Shown here: in pieces, positions 16,702 through 24,797 of the stretch | How the letters are laid out: every line of letters begins with the position of its first letter | Position numbering within the stretch: position 1 is the stretch's first letter | Source: DASPJQ01 sp035299065 | Lineage (GTDB): Bacteria; Bacteroidota; Bacteroidia; Flavobacteriales_D; UBA2798 | DNA: 64,000 nt | NCBI GenBank assembly: GCA_035299065.1 | Contig: DATGXI010000135.1 | Coordinates: forward strand, 1-64,000 | Direction of reading: 5' to 3' | Made by a program: the position numbers and the translations under genes | The notes under the pieces: generated by a model | Seen by the model: the letters and a program-made list of their open reading frames with translations, nothing else | The model's database searches: none | What the model was told of the DNA's origin: nothing

Positions 16702-16710
16702 TTATCCACA
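16702..16710 (+). promoter_or_regulatory. Single DnaA-box-like sequence
   Basis: TTATCCACA is a perfect match to the DnaA box. It lies in the 176-base control region between the divergent HtrA gene and the gene at 16851. Only one is present, so it is not an origin. Confidence 0.3.
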
Positions 16711-16850
16711 GTTTTAATTAAAACTCCGGTTGAAAAAAAACGTATAAGGCTATTAAATGTTACTCAAAGCCGGGTTAAAATACGTTAATTTTATTTCCGG
16801 TTAAATGCGTTCCAAAGTTTAAAAATGGCACATAAAAAAACAAGTTCTGA

Positions 16851-17573
16851 ATGTTAAAAACTTCAAAAATTTTGGTCATTACATTGGGTATTTCCACTGT
16901 AGCAATGGGGTCCTATATTGTGTATACCAAATTTTTTGCCAGCACAAAAAAAGTACAAAAACCAAGGATTGTTCACCGAAATTTTGACACAGTTCCTGAA
17001 AAAGATTCATCGCTTGACAAGCTAAACCGCATCCTGGCTGACAATAATGCAGCCAAATACGAGGTTAAAATTTCAAGAGCTCCTGAAATTGAAACCTACC
17101 AGAACATTGACCGTAATTCAAAACTGTACGATAGCCTGGTAAAAGCCGGTGCCGTGGTTGATCCTAACGCCAATGTTACGGTTGAAAAAAATGTGTTCAG
17201 GGAAAATACCGTTATTAAGGAGGATAAGTTTATACTGAAAAAGCTGTTCCCCATTTTTGGATATGTTCCCGCAAAAAACAATACCGATTCGCTGCTGAAT
17301 GCCATGATTGATGTGAAAACGCCCGGCAAAGGAAAAATTACCCTTGAGTTTTGGGAAAGCCCGGTAAACTATAAAGGTTACCGCATGGGGCGTGACCGTA
17401 TGATCGTTTTTGGCATACTGCCCGATGGGTTGAAAATGGTAAAGCACGGTCCGGACCTGTATATGGTAACTCTTAATAATATTTACCTGGTAAAACCCTG
17501 CACCGATTTTTGCGATTTAAAACCAATTAAAGATAAATCGGTTTGTGCCGATGTGATGAGCCATGTCAATTGA
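16851..17573 (+). CDS. Hypothetical membrane-anchored protein upstream of dapF
   Basis: A 240-residue protein of unknown function. One hydrophobic segment at about residues 7-27 (ILVITLGISTVAMGSYIVYT) anchors it, with the remainder outside the cytoplasm. The C-terminal half contains a conserved-looking beta-rich core (GKGKITLEFWESPVNYKGYR) and three Cys near the end (PCTDFCDLK and SVCADV), possibly disulfide bonded. The last 11 bases overlap dapF, so the two are translationally coupled; a link to cell-wall precursor metabolism is possible but only by position. Confidence 0.7.
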   Translation: MLKTSKILVITLGISTVAMGSYIVYTKFFASTKKVQKPRIVHRNFDTVPEKDSSLDKLNRILADNNAAKYEVKISRAPEIETYQNIDRNSKLYDSLVKAGAVVDPNANVTVEKNVFRENTVIKEDKFILKKLFPIFGYVPAKNNTDSLLNAMIDVKTPGKGKITLEFWESPVNYKGYRMGRDRMIVFGILPDGLKMVKHGPDLYMVTLNNIYLVKPCTDFCDLKPIKDKSVCADVMSHVN

Positions 17574-18336
17574 ATTTTTCAAATACCAGGGAACAGGGAA
17601 CGATTTTATTCTCATTAACGGTTTTCAACCCGGGTTTAACCACGGTAATCCTTTGCTCATTCAAAAAATGTGTGACCGTAAATTTGGCATTGGTGCTGAC
17701 GGATTAATGGTGGTGGAAAAAAGTGATAAAGCTGATTTTCTCCTTTGGTTTTACAATCCTGACGGTAGCCAAAGCTTTTGTGGAAATGGCAGCCGTTGTG
17801 CCATACGTTTTGTTCTTGATCAGCAATTATTTGATAAAACTGAACTGACCTTTGAAGCTTTTGACGGTTTGCACAATGCCCGCGTTGAAGGGAGCGATAT
17901 TTCTATTTCCATGCGTAATGTAAATGAAATAAAGCGTGACAAAAACGGTGTGTTTATCAATACCGGTGCGCCACATTTGGTTTTGGAAAAAAATTCAATT
18001 GCCGACCTGGATGTTGTGGAAATTGGAAAAAAATTGCGCTACGATCCGGCATATGGCCCGATAGGTGTAAACGTTAATTTTTTTGAGGCCATTCCCGGAG
18101 GAATAAAAATTCGAACCTACGAAAAGGGCGTAGAGAATGAAACATTGAGTTGTGGAACCGGTGTAACGGCATGTGCACTGGCCTTTGCGGCATCTTATAC
18201 AACAGTGCCAGTTGTAAAAGTGGAAACACCTGGAGGAAATCTGGAAGTGAGCTTTGAGCAGCATTTTTCGGTTTTTGAAAACGTGCGATTAAAAGGGCCA
18301 GCAGTTTTTGTGTTTAAGGGAGTGTATCATGAATAA
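17563..18336 (+). CDS. dapF: Diaminopimelate epimerase
   Basis: A 257-residue cytoplasmic enzyme that interconverts LL- and meso-diaminopimelate for lysine and peptidoglycan synthesis. The two catalytic cysteines are Cys73 (SFCGNGSRC) and Cys197 (ETLSCGTGVTAC), in the two pseudo-symmetric halves, and the N-terminal YQGTGNDF motif is also present. The length is slightly below the E. coli enzyme (274). It overlaps the upstream gene by 11 bases and is followed by a repeat-containing gap and two more genes in the same direction. Confidence 0.97.
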   Translation: MSIEFFKYQGTGNDFILINGFQPGFNHGNPLLIQKMCDRKFGIGADGLMVVEKSDKADFLLWFYNPDGSQSFCGNGSRCAIRFVLDQQLFDKTELTFEAFDGLHNARVEGSDISISMRNVNEIKRDKNGVFINTGAPHLVLEKNSIADLDVVEIGKKLRYDPAYGPIGVNVNFFEAIPGGIKIRTYEKGVENETLSCGTGVTACALAFAASYTTVPVVKVETPGGNLEVSFEQHFSVFENVRLKGPAVFVFKGVYHE

Positions 18337-18337
18337 C

Positions 18338-18447
18338 ATAAACCGCAAAGAGTGCAAGGATTTTGCACAAAGAATGCGAATAAAAATTCAAATAAGCCAG
18401 AGTGGCTATACAGCCCTCTGCAAAAACCTTGGCGTCCACTGCGGTTA
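18338..18447. repeat. Imperfect inverted repeat rich in CGCAAAG-like words
   Basis: The gap between dapF and the next gene begins with AACCGCAAAGAGTGCAAGG and ends with a sequence whose complement starts AACCGCAGTGGACGCCAAGG. The arms (about 18345-18370 and 18420-18447) pair imperfectly over about 26 bases. Words of the type CGCAAAG-nn-GCAAAG are frequent in intergenic DNA of Bacteroidota and other phyla. An open frame runs through it but is not protein-like here. Confidence 0.5.
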
Positions 18448-18453
18448 AAGAAA

Positions 18454-18987
18454 ATGGAAAATTACCTACTGGAAAACGTCATTGAATTTAAGCCTTCCCT
18501 TTGCGGAAATAAAACGTTTTTGATTGTCCATAAACTGCACCGTACACCGTATCATATTGGATTAATAAGTGGAGAAAACTATTATGCGTTAACCATTAAT
18601 GGTAAAGAAGTTATGGCGCGAGCCGCCATGCTTGAAAACCTTGCCAACAAAGCCTACAACAATTTATTGATTGAAATAAAACGCAACGATGCTGTTGAAT
18701 TCGATCCAGCGCCTTATTTTGAAAATACCGAATTGAACCATACTGATTTTGTTTCCTGCCTTTATCCCGTACGTGCTTTTTTAAGTGCACTTACTTCAAA
18801 TAATAAAACAGCCGAAGCAAATAATCTTTTTGAGTTATTGGATACCTTGCAGGATGCTAATTTAGCGGGTATAAAAATGGCAACACGCATGAATCCCATT
18901 ATGGAAGGCAAGATTGTGTTGCAGCGCTATGAAACAGCTGATATAGCCAAATACATTAAAAAGCTAAATGAAAATAAACCCACTTAA
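18454..18987 (+). CDS. Hypothetical protein
   Basis: A 177-residue cytoplasmic protein of unknown function, from the ATG at 18454. The frame is open back to 18352, but that part is the intergenic repeat, so the shorter start was chosen. The sequence has no signal peptide, membrane helix or recognised motif; it contains a basic-to-hydrophobic N-terminal beta region (TFLIVHKLHRTPYHIGLISG) and a helical C-terminal half. It overlaps sanA by 20 bases, which indicates co-expression. Confidence 0.7.
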   Translation: MENYLLENVIEFKPSLCGNKTFLIVHKLHRTPYHIGLISGENYYALTINGKEVMARAAMLENLANKAYNNLLIEIKRNDAVEFDPAPYFENTELNHTDFVSCLYPVRAFLSALTSNNKTAEANNLFELLDTLQDANLAGIKMATRMNPIMEGKIVLQRYETADIAKYIKKLNENKPT

Positions 18988-19648
18988 AAAACTAAAAGCG
19001 CTTTATAAAGTGCGTTGGTTTAGGTGGAGTGTTTGGATAGCCGGTTTTCTCATCATGTTTGTGCTCATTTCAACTATATGGATCAACGCGTATACCCGTA
19101 AATTTCTTTACGATGATGTAAAACGCGTGCCAACAACAAATGTGGCCATGGTGTTGGGAACATCAAAAATTTTGCCGGATGGACGAAGGAATTTATTTTT
19201 CGAATACAGGATCAGAGCAACTGTTGAATTGTACAATGCCGGCAAAATCAATTTAATTGTGGTGAGTGGCGATAATTCACGCGAAAACTATGATGAGCCT
19301 GGTATGATGAAGGAGGAATTGGTGAAACGCGGAATTCCGGCATGTAAAATAACCTGTGACTTTGCAGGTTTCAGGACATTTGACAGCGTATTGCGCATGA
19401 AAAAAGTATTTAAGCAAAACAAATTCATTGTCGTTTCCCAAAAGTTCCATAACCAGCGTGCAGTATTTATTGGCCGAAAGCACGGCATGGAAATTATTGG
19501 TTTTAATGCAAAAGATGTAAAAGGCAGCAACGGATTAAAGACACATATACGGGAATATTTTGCAAGAGCAAAAGCCGTTATTGATTTATACATATGGCCG
19601 GCTAAGGTTAAGTTTTTAGGGAAGGCAGAAGTGTTGAGTGATTGTTGA
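18968..19648 (+). CDS. sanA: SanA/YdcF (ElyC family) envelope protein
   Basis: A 226-residue protein with one N-terminal membrane helix (about residues 19-42) and a periplasmic DUF218-type domain. The markers are VAMVLGTSKILPDGR, ATVELYNAGKINLIVVSGD, EELVKRGIPACKI and VVSQKFHNQRAVFIGRKHG. SanA of E. coli affects envelope permeability to vancomycin at high temperature; the enzymatic reaction is not firmly known. It overlaps the preceding gene by 20 bases and ends the dapF unit, just before a strong terminator. Confidence 0.9.
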   Translation: MKINPLKKLKALYKVRWFRWSVWIAGFLIMFVLISTIWINAYTRKFLYDDVKRVPTTNVAMVLGTSKILPDGRRNLFFEYRIRATVELYNAGKINLIVVSGDNSRENYDEPGMMKEELVKRGIPACKITCDFAGFRTFDSVLRMKKVFKQNKFIVVSQKFHNQRAVFIGRKHGMEIIGFNAKDVKGSNGLKTHIREYFARAKAVIDLYIWPAKVKFLGKAEVLSDC

Positions 19649-19663
19649 TTTTTTAGCAAAAAA

Positions 19664-19691
19664 AAGACGGGCCACTCAATAAGCCCGCCTT
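19664..19691. terminator. Bidirectional terminator between sanA and the next gene
   Basis: A nine-base stem at 19664-19672 and 19683-19691 with one G-U pair is flanked by A-rich and T-rich tracts. It can serve sanA on the plus strand and the small exported-protein gene on the minus strand. Confidence 0.8.
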
Positions 19692-19713
19692 TTCAAAGCA
19701 AAAAATAAAGATT

Positions 19714-20028
19714 TTACAGGTCTGTAACCTTGTATGTTTTTCCAGCCATGTCGCTGCTTACTTCAAACCATTGCTTGCCACAATTGCTTCCTTCAATGTA
19801 ATAAAAATCCTGGCCAACCGAGTAACTGAATGATTTGGTTGAGCCCGCGTTGATGTAATTATGTCCACCATTTACGCAATACTTAAACTCGGCACCGGTA
19901 TTGTTTTCAATTTTAAAATCAATGTTGCCACGAACATGCACTTTTTTTATAAGTGTAAATGAGCTGCCAACATAAACAGTTGTAGCCAATATGGCACAGC
20001 AAAGGGTTGATAGGATTAGTTTTTTCAT
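19714..20028 (-). CDS. Small exported hypothetical protein
   Basis: A 104-residue protein with a clear N-terminal signal or anchor (residues 1-25, including two Cys in STLCCAIL). The mature part is short, beta-prone and contains FKIENNTGAEFKYCVNGG, and a second Cys (SNCGKQWFEV) that may pair with the first. No family was recognised. It has its own terminator and is separated from the repeat protein upstream by about 150 bases. Confidence 0.65.
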   Translation of the reverse strand: MKKLILSTLCCAILATTVYVGSSFTLIKKVHVRGNIDFKIENNTGAEFKYCVNGGHNYINAGSTKSFSYSVGQDFYYIEGSNCGKQWFEVSSDMAGKTYKVTDL

Positions 20029-20175
20029 GTTAATTGTTTAAATGGTTTAATAAGGCTAATTTAAAGGCTTTGGTGGTGTGAACCACCTGCCTGGATAAGT
20101 TTTTAGCACGCATAATGGCCGTATGGTCTACTGCAGGTATTCGTGCGAATCAGCGTTGTTGGAAATTTCGGGTAA

Positions 20176-20574
20176 TTAATCAAAGAACCCAAAAAAGAAC
20201 ACCACGGCAGCATATTCTTTTTTCACGCCTTTGGCCGAACCAATCAAACTTCCGTTTTTGCGTACATCGCCATTGGTTTCAATTTTTCCAACCAGGCTTC
20301 CGTTCATGCGCACATCACCATTCGATTCAATTTTGCCCACCAATGATCCGTTTTTACGGATATCACCGTTGGATTCAACTTTGCCTTTTAAGCTACCGTT
20401 TACGCGGATGTCGCCATTGGATTCAAATTTACCTTTCAGGCTTCCGTTAATACGCACATCACCGTTTGATTCAACTTTGCCAAATAAAGATCCGTTTTTG
20501 CGAAGGTCCTGAGCTGTTGCGGCAGTTACAAATAAGCAAACAAATGCTGCGAGAAATAATTTTTTAAAATTCAT
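20176..20574 (-). CDS. Exported protein with six 16-residue repeats
   Basis: A 132-residue exported protein. A signal peptide (residues 1-21, ending TAQ) is followed by five full copies and one partial copy of a 16-residue unit of the form D-[VIL]-R-x-NGSLxGK-[VIF]-E-[ST]-NG, corresponding to a 48-base DNA repeat. The Gly/Asn turns at regular spacing predict a small beta-solenoid or beta-flap fold. The tail is a very hydrophobic Phe-rich stretch (AAVVFFFGFFD). Similar NGS-L-GK repeat proteins ending in a Phe run occur in Bacteroidota, with no function known. Confidence 0.8.
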   Translation of the reverse strand: MNFKKLFLAAFVCLFVTAATAQDLRKNGSLFGKVESNGDVRINGSLKGKFESNGDIRVNGSLKGKVESNGDIRKNGSLVGKIESNGDVRMNGSLVGKIETNGDVRKNGSLIGSAKGVKKEYAAVVFFFGFFD

Positions 20575-20650
20575 GGTTGTTTAAATTTTGGTTAATGGCA
20601 ACTAATATACACATTAATGGGATATTTTGAATGGAATAAATCAGGGAAGA

Positions 20651-21097
20651 TTACAACCATTGAGTGCCTTCTGTTTGCCTGGTTCGTTCCATGCCATTTC
20701 TTATGGCGTTTTTAATCAAATTGCCATAGCCATCATTACTCAAATGCGCTGTAAATGCGTTGGCCAATTCATAATTTTTTAAAGCATTCGGAAAATCCTG
20801 CAGGTCTTCAAAGCATTTCGCTACGTTCAAATAAAGTGAGGGATATGTAGCTTTAATGTTGTCGTCAGTTAATTTAAGTGCAAGTTCCAACGCGGTTGTG
20901 TCCCAGTTTAATTTATCCTGTACTGAAGGTTGATGCCTGGCTACGTAATGAGCAGCAGTAACCTTTTCAAAATCGTTGGTAGCTTTATTCCAGGCTTGCA
21001 TAAACATGTCCAGGGCCTCATTTGGTTTTCCTGCCCCCTCAAGTTTCATGCCTTTTGCACACAGCTTTACCACATGATTTTCGGGATCGTAAAGCAT
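20651..21097 (-). CDS. TPR-like soluble protein
   Basis: A 148-residue cytoplasmic protein with two to three helical-hairpin repeats, for example AKGMKLEGAGKPNEALDMFMQAW and YLNVAKCFEDLQDFPNALKNY-like units typical of TPRs. Relatives in databases are often labelled rRNA adenine methyltransferase, but no methyltransferase motif is visible here. Its ATG follows the stop codon of the dihydrofolate-reductase-like gene without any gap (TAAATG), so translation is coupled. Confidence 0.7.
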   Translation of the reverse strand: MLYDPENHVVKLCAKGMKLEGAGKPNEALDMFMQAWNKATNDFEKVTAAHYVARHQPSVQDKLNWDTTALELALKLTDDNIKATYPSLYLNVAKCFEDLQDFPNALKNYELANAFTAHLSNDGYGNLIKNAIRNGMERTRQTEGTQWL

Positions 21098-21652
21098 TTA
21101 TTTTTTTGCATACGTTAAAACAAGTATGCTGTCCTTTTTAAACACCTTGCTGGATGTTAATTTTAGTTCCAGGTTGTTTTTTATTCCGTCAAAAATGGAC
21201 GCACCTTTTCCAATAGCAACAGGGTCAAGCATAATGGAGTATTGATCAATAAGTCCGGCATCGGTTAGCTGGGTAATGAGGCTTCCGCTTCCAAGAATGG
21301 TGATTTCCGTTTTCCTGCGTTTAAGTTTTTTTATTTCAGTAACAATATCGCCTTTAAGAATGGTGGTATTGTTCCAGTCGGCTTTTTTTAATTTTTTGGA
21401 GCAAACTATTTTTTGCGCCTTATTCATGTTTGCAGCAACAACAGGAAACAATTTTGCTGCCATTTCGGTTGGCCAGAATGCAGCCATCATTTCATATGTT
21501 TTACGGCCAAACAGTAAAATGCTGGCAGATTGCGATGCCTTGTTGGCAAATTTACCTGCGGCATTGCTGTGGTTGTGCCAGCTTGTGTCCTCACCCGGAC
21601 CTTTGAAATGACCATTCAGTGTAATGAACGTAAATGACGATAATTTTCCCAT
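21098..21652 (-). CDS. Dihydrofolate reductase family protein (RibD C-terminal-like)
   Basis: A 184-residue cytoplasmic reductase-fold protein. The pattern includes SFTFITLNGHFKGPG near the start, ILLFGRKTYEMMAAFWPT in the centre and ITILGSGSLITQLTDAGLID with the NADPH-binding Gly stretch, which define the DHFR/RibD-C superfamily. These are usually uncharacterised NADPH-dependent reductases that are not the folate enzyme. The following TPR-like gene is directly abutted. Confidence 0.87.
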   Translation of the reverse strand: MGKLSSFTFITLNGHFKGPGEDTSWHNHSNAAGKFANKASQSASILLFGRKTYEMMAAFWPTEMAAKLFPVVAANMNKAQKIVCSKKLKKADWNNTTILKGDIVTEIKKLKRRKTEITILGSGSLITQLTDAGLIDQYSIMLDPVAIGKGASIFDGIKNNLELKLTSSKVFKKDSILVLTYAKK

Positions 21653-21711
21653 ATAATTTTTTACAAAGTAAAAGATATTGAATTAGAAAAACATTGACCT
21701 ACATCAATAAA

Positions 21712-22296
21712 TTAAGCAGACTTTAAACGGCTCAGGGTTTCTTGAGTTATATCCAGGTAGGAAGCAAGCATTTTATTTGAAAGGCGTTTGACCAATTTAG
21801 GATTCTCCTTATAAAGCAGGTCATAGCGTTGTTTTGCCGTTAAGGTAACCAGGGTTTCAATTTTGGTGTTTTGGAACGAGTAAGCCATTTCCAGTATTTT
21901 TATGTAGAAATCTTTCCACTGCGGAATTTCCTTTGCAAGCCTGTAAAAATCGGTGTGTTTTATAACCAGGAGTTCGGTTTTCTCAATGGCATCAACGTAT
22001 TCGAACGAAGGTTTTTGGGAAATAAAACTGGTGAAGGCGGTTCCAATGGAGGGATCCAAAATAATGTAACGTGTTTTTTCGTGGCCTTGTTTTGTGATAA
22101 AATAGGTGCGTAAACAACCCTTATTTACAAAGTAGAATTCGTTACACACTTCGCCAGCCGAAAGGAGCACCTGGTTTTTTTTGACAACGCGTGGATGAAA
22201 TGCGGCAATTATCCGTTCAACGTTTTTCGGGTCAAAAGGAGACACAGCTTTTAAAAGGTATTCAAGGTTCTTTTTCAAAAAGTGTTCACCATACAT
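21712..22296 (-). CDS. Crp/Fnr family transcriptional regulator
   Basis: A 194-residue regulator. The cyclic-nucleotide-binding-like beta roll covers about residues 25-130 (VLLSAGEVCNEFYFVNKGCLRTYF), and the C-terminal helix-turn-helix includes LSNKMLASYLDITQETLSRLK. No Cys cluster for an iron-sulfur centre is present, so it is not an Fnr-type oxygen sensor. This short form is widespread in Bacteroidota, with unknown ligands. It stands alone, oriented away from the MITE-like region. Confidence 0.9.
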   Translation of the reverse strand: MYGEHFLKKNLEYLLKAVSPFDPKNVERIIAAFHPRVVKKNQVLLSAGEVCNEFYFVNKGCLRTYFITKQGHEKTRYIILDPSIGTAFTSFISQKPSFEYVDAIEKTELLVIKHTDFYRLAKEIPQWKDFYIKILEMAYSFQNTKIETLVTLTAKQRYDLLYKENPKLVKRLSNKMLASYLDITQETLSRLKSA

Positions 22297-22477
22297 ATAA
22301 ATATGGTGGCCTAAATGTAAAAATTATAGGTTTCATGGAATGCATGAACCAGTCCGTTTCAGTAGTTATTCCTGAAAATAAAAACACTATCGAAAATTAA
22401 TTTATTAATAATCAGGCATTTGTTTGGTTTTAACAAATATTTAGTACCTTGTGATGCAAAGTACCTGAAAATATATA

Positions 22478-22485
22478 TATCTTTG
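22478..22485 (+). promoter_or_regulatory. -7 element, possible promoter of the PadR-PspC unit
   Basis: TATCTTTG is a perfect TAnnTTTG box. It would give a leader of about 240 bases before the PadR start, containing the whole foldback element. No TTTG at a suitable distance is seen. Confidence 0.4.
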
Positions 22486-22573
22486 TTATGCCCTATTGAA
22501 TTTGACTTGTGTGATGTGTGACCAGTGTATGAAAATAAGCGGGTTGACCATGCGAGAAGGAAACGACAGGCAA

Positions 22574-22710
22574 TGTAAAATGAGCATTAAGGCAAAAGCG
22601 GGTGGGGTGTGTGTGGTTTAGTTCTTACCTGTTTAGTACACACAAAAACATGCAGCAACGTGGATTTTTTTCAACCCCACCTGCTTTTGGCTTAATGAAT
22701 TGTAAAATGA
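22574..22710. mobile_element. MITE-like foldback element with direct repeats
   Basis: Two 24-base arms (22585-22608 and 22674-22697) are inverted copies with two mismatches. They enclose about 65 bases that include a further GTGTG/CACAC pairing. The whole is flanked by a perfect 10-base direct repeat TGTAAAATGA (22574-22583 and 22701-22710). This is the form of a non-autonomous transposon with a target duplication. There is no transposase gene in the window. Confidence 0.55.
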
Positions 22711-22733
22711 TATAAAAAAAATAGTGATTTGAA

Positions 22734-23060
22734 ATGAACATAGAGAACGCAAAACAGCAAATGAAAAAGGGAGTGATTGAACTCTGCGTGCTTTCCATTA
22801 TAAAGAACAATGAGTCGTATCCCTCTGACATTATAAACGAATTGCAGGCGGCTAAGATTATTGTAGTGGAAGGAACACTTTATCCTTTGCTTACCCGCTT
22901 AAAAAATAATGGACTACTGTCTTACAGGTGGGTAGAATCAGAAAGTGGACCTCCACGCAAGTACTATTCGCTAACGGCTGATGGAGAAACCTATTTTGCC
23001 GGGCTGTTGGAAGCCTGGCAGGAACTAACCAAGGTGGTAAACAAGGCTACCAAAAAGTAG
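22734..23060 (+). CDS. PadR family transcriptional regulator
   Basis: A 108-residue winged-helix regulator. The pattern KKGVIELCVLSIIKNNESYPSDI followed by EGTLYPLLTRLKNNGLL and PPRKYYSLTADG is the short PadR-s2 form. It sits 141 bases upstream of the PspC-domain protein in the same direction, a common pairing in Bacteroidota and Firmicutes, and probably controls that envelope-stress unit. The effector is unknown. The gene lies directly after a MITE-like element. Confidence 0.93.
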   Translation: MNIENAKQQMKKGVIELCVLSIIKNNESYPSDIINELQAAKIIVVEGTLYPLLTRLKNNGLLSYRWVESESGPPRKYYSLTADGETYFAGLLEAWQELTKVVNKATKK

Positions 23061-23201
23061 GCAGGAATTGCAATGGATAAAGCCAAACGCATTTGTTTAG
23101 TGCACAATGCTAAAAAATAAAAAAACAGAAACAAACTAAATATACAACTAACAAACAACAGGATACGGCTTGCCGGGTACTGGATAATATAACAACAGAA
23201 A

Positions 23202-24761
23202 ATGAAAAAAATCGTAAACGTAAACGTAGGTGGGTTTGCATTCGTGATAGAAGAGCAGGCGTATGAAAAATTAAACGCTTACTTAAGCAGTGTAAAACGC
23301 AACCTTGGCACCGATGTGGATGCCGATGAGGTAATGGCCGATATTGAATTGCGCATTGCCGAATTGTTCAAAGAGGATTTGAAATCGGGTGGTAAAGAAG
23401 TGGTAGAGGAAATTCTTATTGCCAAAGTAATTACCATAATGGGGAAACCCGAAGATTATGGAACAGGTGAACCCGTAAACGAACAGCAGGAGCAAAACTG
23501 GACCTATGCCGAAAACAACAATACACAACAGCGCAGGTTGTTCAGAGACCCGGATCAAAAAACACTTGGCGGTGTTGCATCAGGACTTGCCAATTACTTT
23601 GGCTGGGATCCACTTGCGGTACGCATTATTTTTGTATTGCTTGTTCTTGGATTTGGTATTGGTATTCCGTTGTACATTATACTTTGGATATTAGTGCCCG
23701 AAGCCAAAACAACCAACGATCGTTTGCGCATGCAGGGAAAACCAATTACGGTTGACAGCATTAAACAAGGATTCAACGATTTTAAAAATGATGTAAGAAA
23801 TATTGCCGGAAAAGATGGACAAAAACGTGTGCGTACTGCAGCATCATCGTTCGGTAACAGGGTAGAAGGGGCTTTCTCGGATTTTGGAAGGGCCGTAGGT
23901 AAAATCATTGGCGTTATTTTCCTTGTTATCGGCCTTGTAATTTTCGCCAGCCTTATAAAATATTTACTTACAGGTACATTTTCATTCCCTGAAAACGCAT
24001 CAGAAGAGTTGTTTTTTGGAAATACCAACCTGTTTTTTGACAACCCTTACGACTATTACCTGCTGTTTGGTGGAGCTTGTGTTTTGGCACTTATGATCCT
24101 TTGGGGTTTATTATCTGCCGGCATTGAACTATTATTTAAAGTGAAACTTGTAAATAAACCCATTAAATTTATAACCGGTGGAATTTCAGTTGTGGCGCTG
24201 GTTTGTGTGATTTTTGCGGGAATAAACCTGGGTAAAAATTTCACGTATGAAGAGTCAGTTGAAAAGCAATACGACATTCCTTCAAAGGACAGTTTGTTAA
24301 CCGTAAATATATTGAAAGACGAATATTTCAGCAACCGTGCAAGTGCCATGTGGACAGATGAGGATGAATTGATAAAAGTATCGGCCACCAAAATAACTTT
24401 TGGGTACCCAAGATTGGCCATTAAATTGTCAGAAAGCGGGCGCACCTATTTGGAAGTACGCAGGAGCGCAGCAGGGCCACGCGGACTTACTGCGATTGAA
24501 AATGCTGAAGCCATTGAATATCCCGTGCAGGTTGACACAGGTTCAATTACTTTGCCATCGGTATTCTCTACCTCGGTAAAAAATAAATTCAGGCACCAAA
24601 ATGTAGTGGGCGTGTTGTATGTACCCGCAGGAACCATCATTCAAAACAAACACAACATGAAACGTATTTTTGACAAGTATGATTCATACACGGCTTATGA
24701 TGAATTGAACGATGCCGGAGCATACAGAATGACAAAAGAGGGACTTGTTGAATTAAAGTAA
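23202..24761 (+). CDS. PspC domain-containing membrane protein
   Basis: A 519-residue membrane protein. The N-terminal 85 residues (VNVNVGGFAFVIEEQAYEKL) form a small soluble domain common to Bacteroidota PspC proteins. The PspC domain spans about 110-175 (LGGVASGLANYFGWDPL, then IPLYIILWILVPEA). Two further membrane helices follow around 240-265 and 285-310, with another near 325-345, and the C-terminal 170 residues are a beta-rich extracytoplasmic domain. PspC domains sense or bind the envelope during phage-shock-type stress. It is downstream of PadR and upstream of a DUF4846 lipoprotein. Confidence 0.9.
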   Translation: MKKIVNVNVGGFAFVIEEQAYEKLNAYLSSVKRNLGTDVDADEVMADIELRIAELFKEDLKSGGKEVVEEILIAKVITIMGKPEDYGTGEPVNEQQEQNWTYAENNNTQQRRLFRDPDQKTLGGVASGLANYFGWDPLAVRIIFVLLVLGFGIGIPLYIILWILVPEAKTTNDRLRMQGKPITVDSIKQGFNDFKNDVRNIAGKDGQKRVRTAASSFGNRVEGAFSDFGRAVGKIIGVIFLVIGLVIFASLIKYLLTGTFSFPENASEELFFGNTNLFFDNPYDYYLLFGGACVLALMILWGLLSAGIELLFKVKLVNKPIKFITGGISVVALVCVIFAGINLGKNFTYEESVEKQYDIPSKDSLLTVNILKDEYFSNRASAMWTDEDELIKVSATKITFGYPRLAIKLSESGRTYLEVRRSAAGPRGLTAIENAEAIEYPVQVDTGSITLPSVFSTSVKNKFRHQNVVGVLYVPAGTIIQNKHNMKRIFDKYDSYTAYDELNDAGAYRMTKEGLVELK

Positions 24762-24797
24762 GTTTAGCCTTGAAGCACGTGGTTGAAAAATAGATAA

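Larger units (their letters stand above)
22297..22733. other. 437-base intergenic region with a foldback element
   Basis: The region separates the divergent Crp/Fnr and PadR genes. It contains a TATCTTTG promoter box at 22478 and a 117-base foldback element (22584-22700) flanked by 10-base direct repeats. No protein-like open frame is seen; a 68-codon minus-strand frame at 22625-22831 runs through the element and is rejected. Confidence 0.6.

Noticed and set aside
16675..16850. Possible replication origin because of a DnaA box
   Set aside because: Only one box was found, there is no AT-rich repeat cluster, and no dnaA, gyrB or parAB gene is in the window.
18352..18453. N-terminal extension of the gene starting at 18454
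   Set aside because: The residues are translated from the CGCAAAG-type inverted repeat and have no protein-like pattern; the shorter start is adequate.
20176..20574. Regular 48-base DNA repeat that could suggest a CRISPR array
   Set aside because: The period is an exact multiple of three and is in frame with one open reading frame encoding a signal peptide and 16-residue repeats; the units have no constant spacer-repeat alternation.
20651..21097. rRNA adenine methyltransferase
   Set aside because: The database label sometimes used for relatives is not supported; no SAM-binding motif is visible and the sequence is TPR-like.
22625..22831. Minus-strand open frame through the foldback element
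   Set aside because: Its sequence is derived from the element and from the complement of padR, and has no conserved motif.
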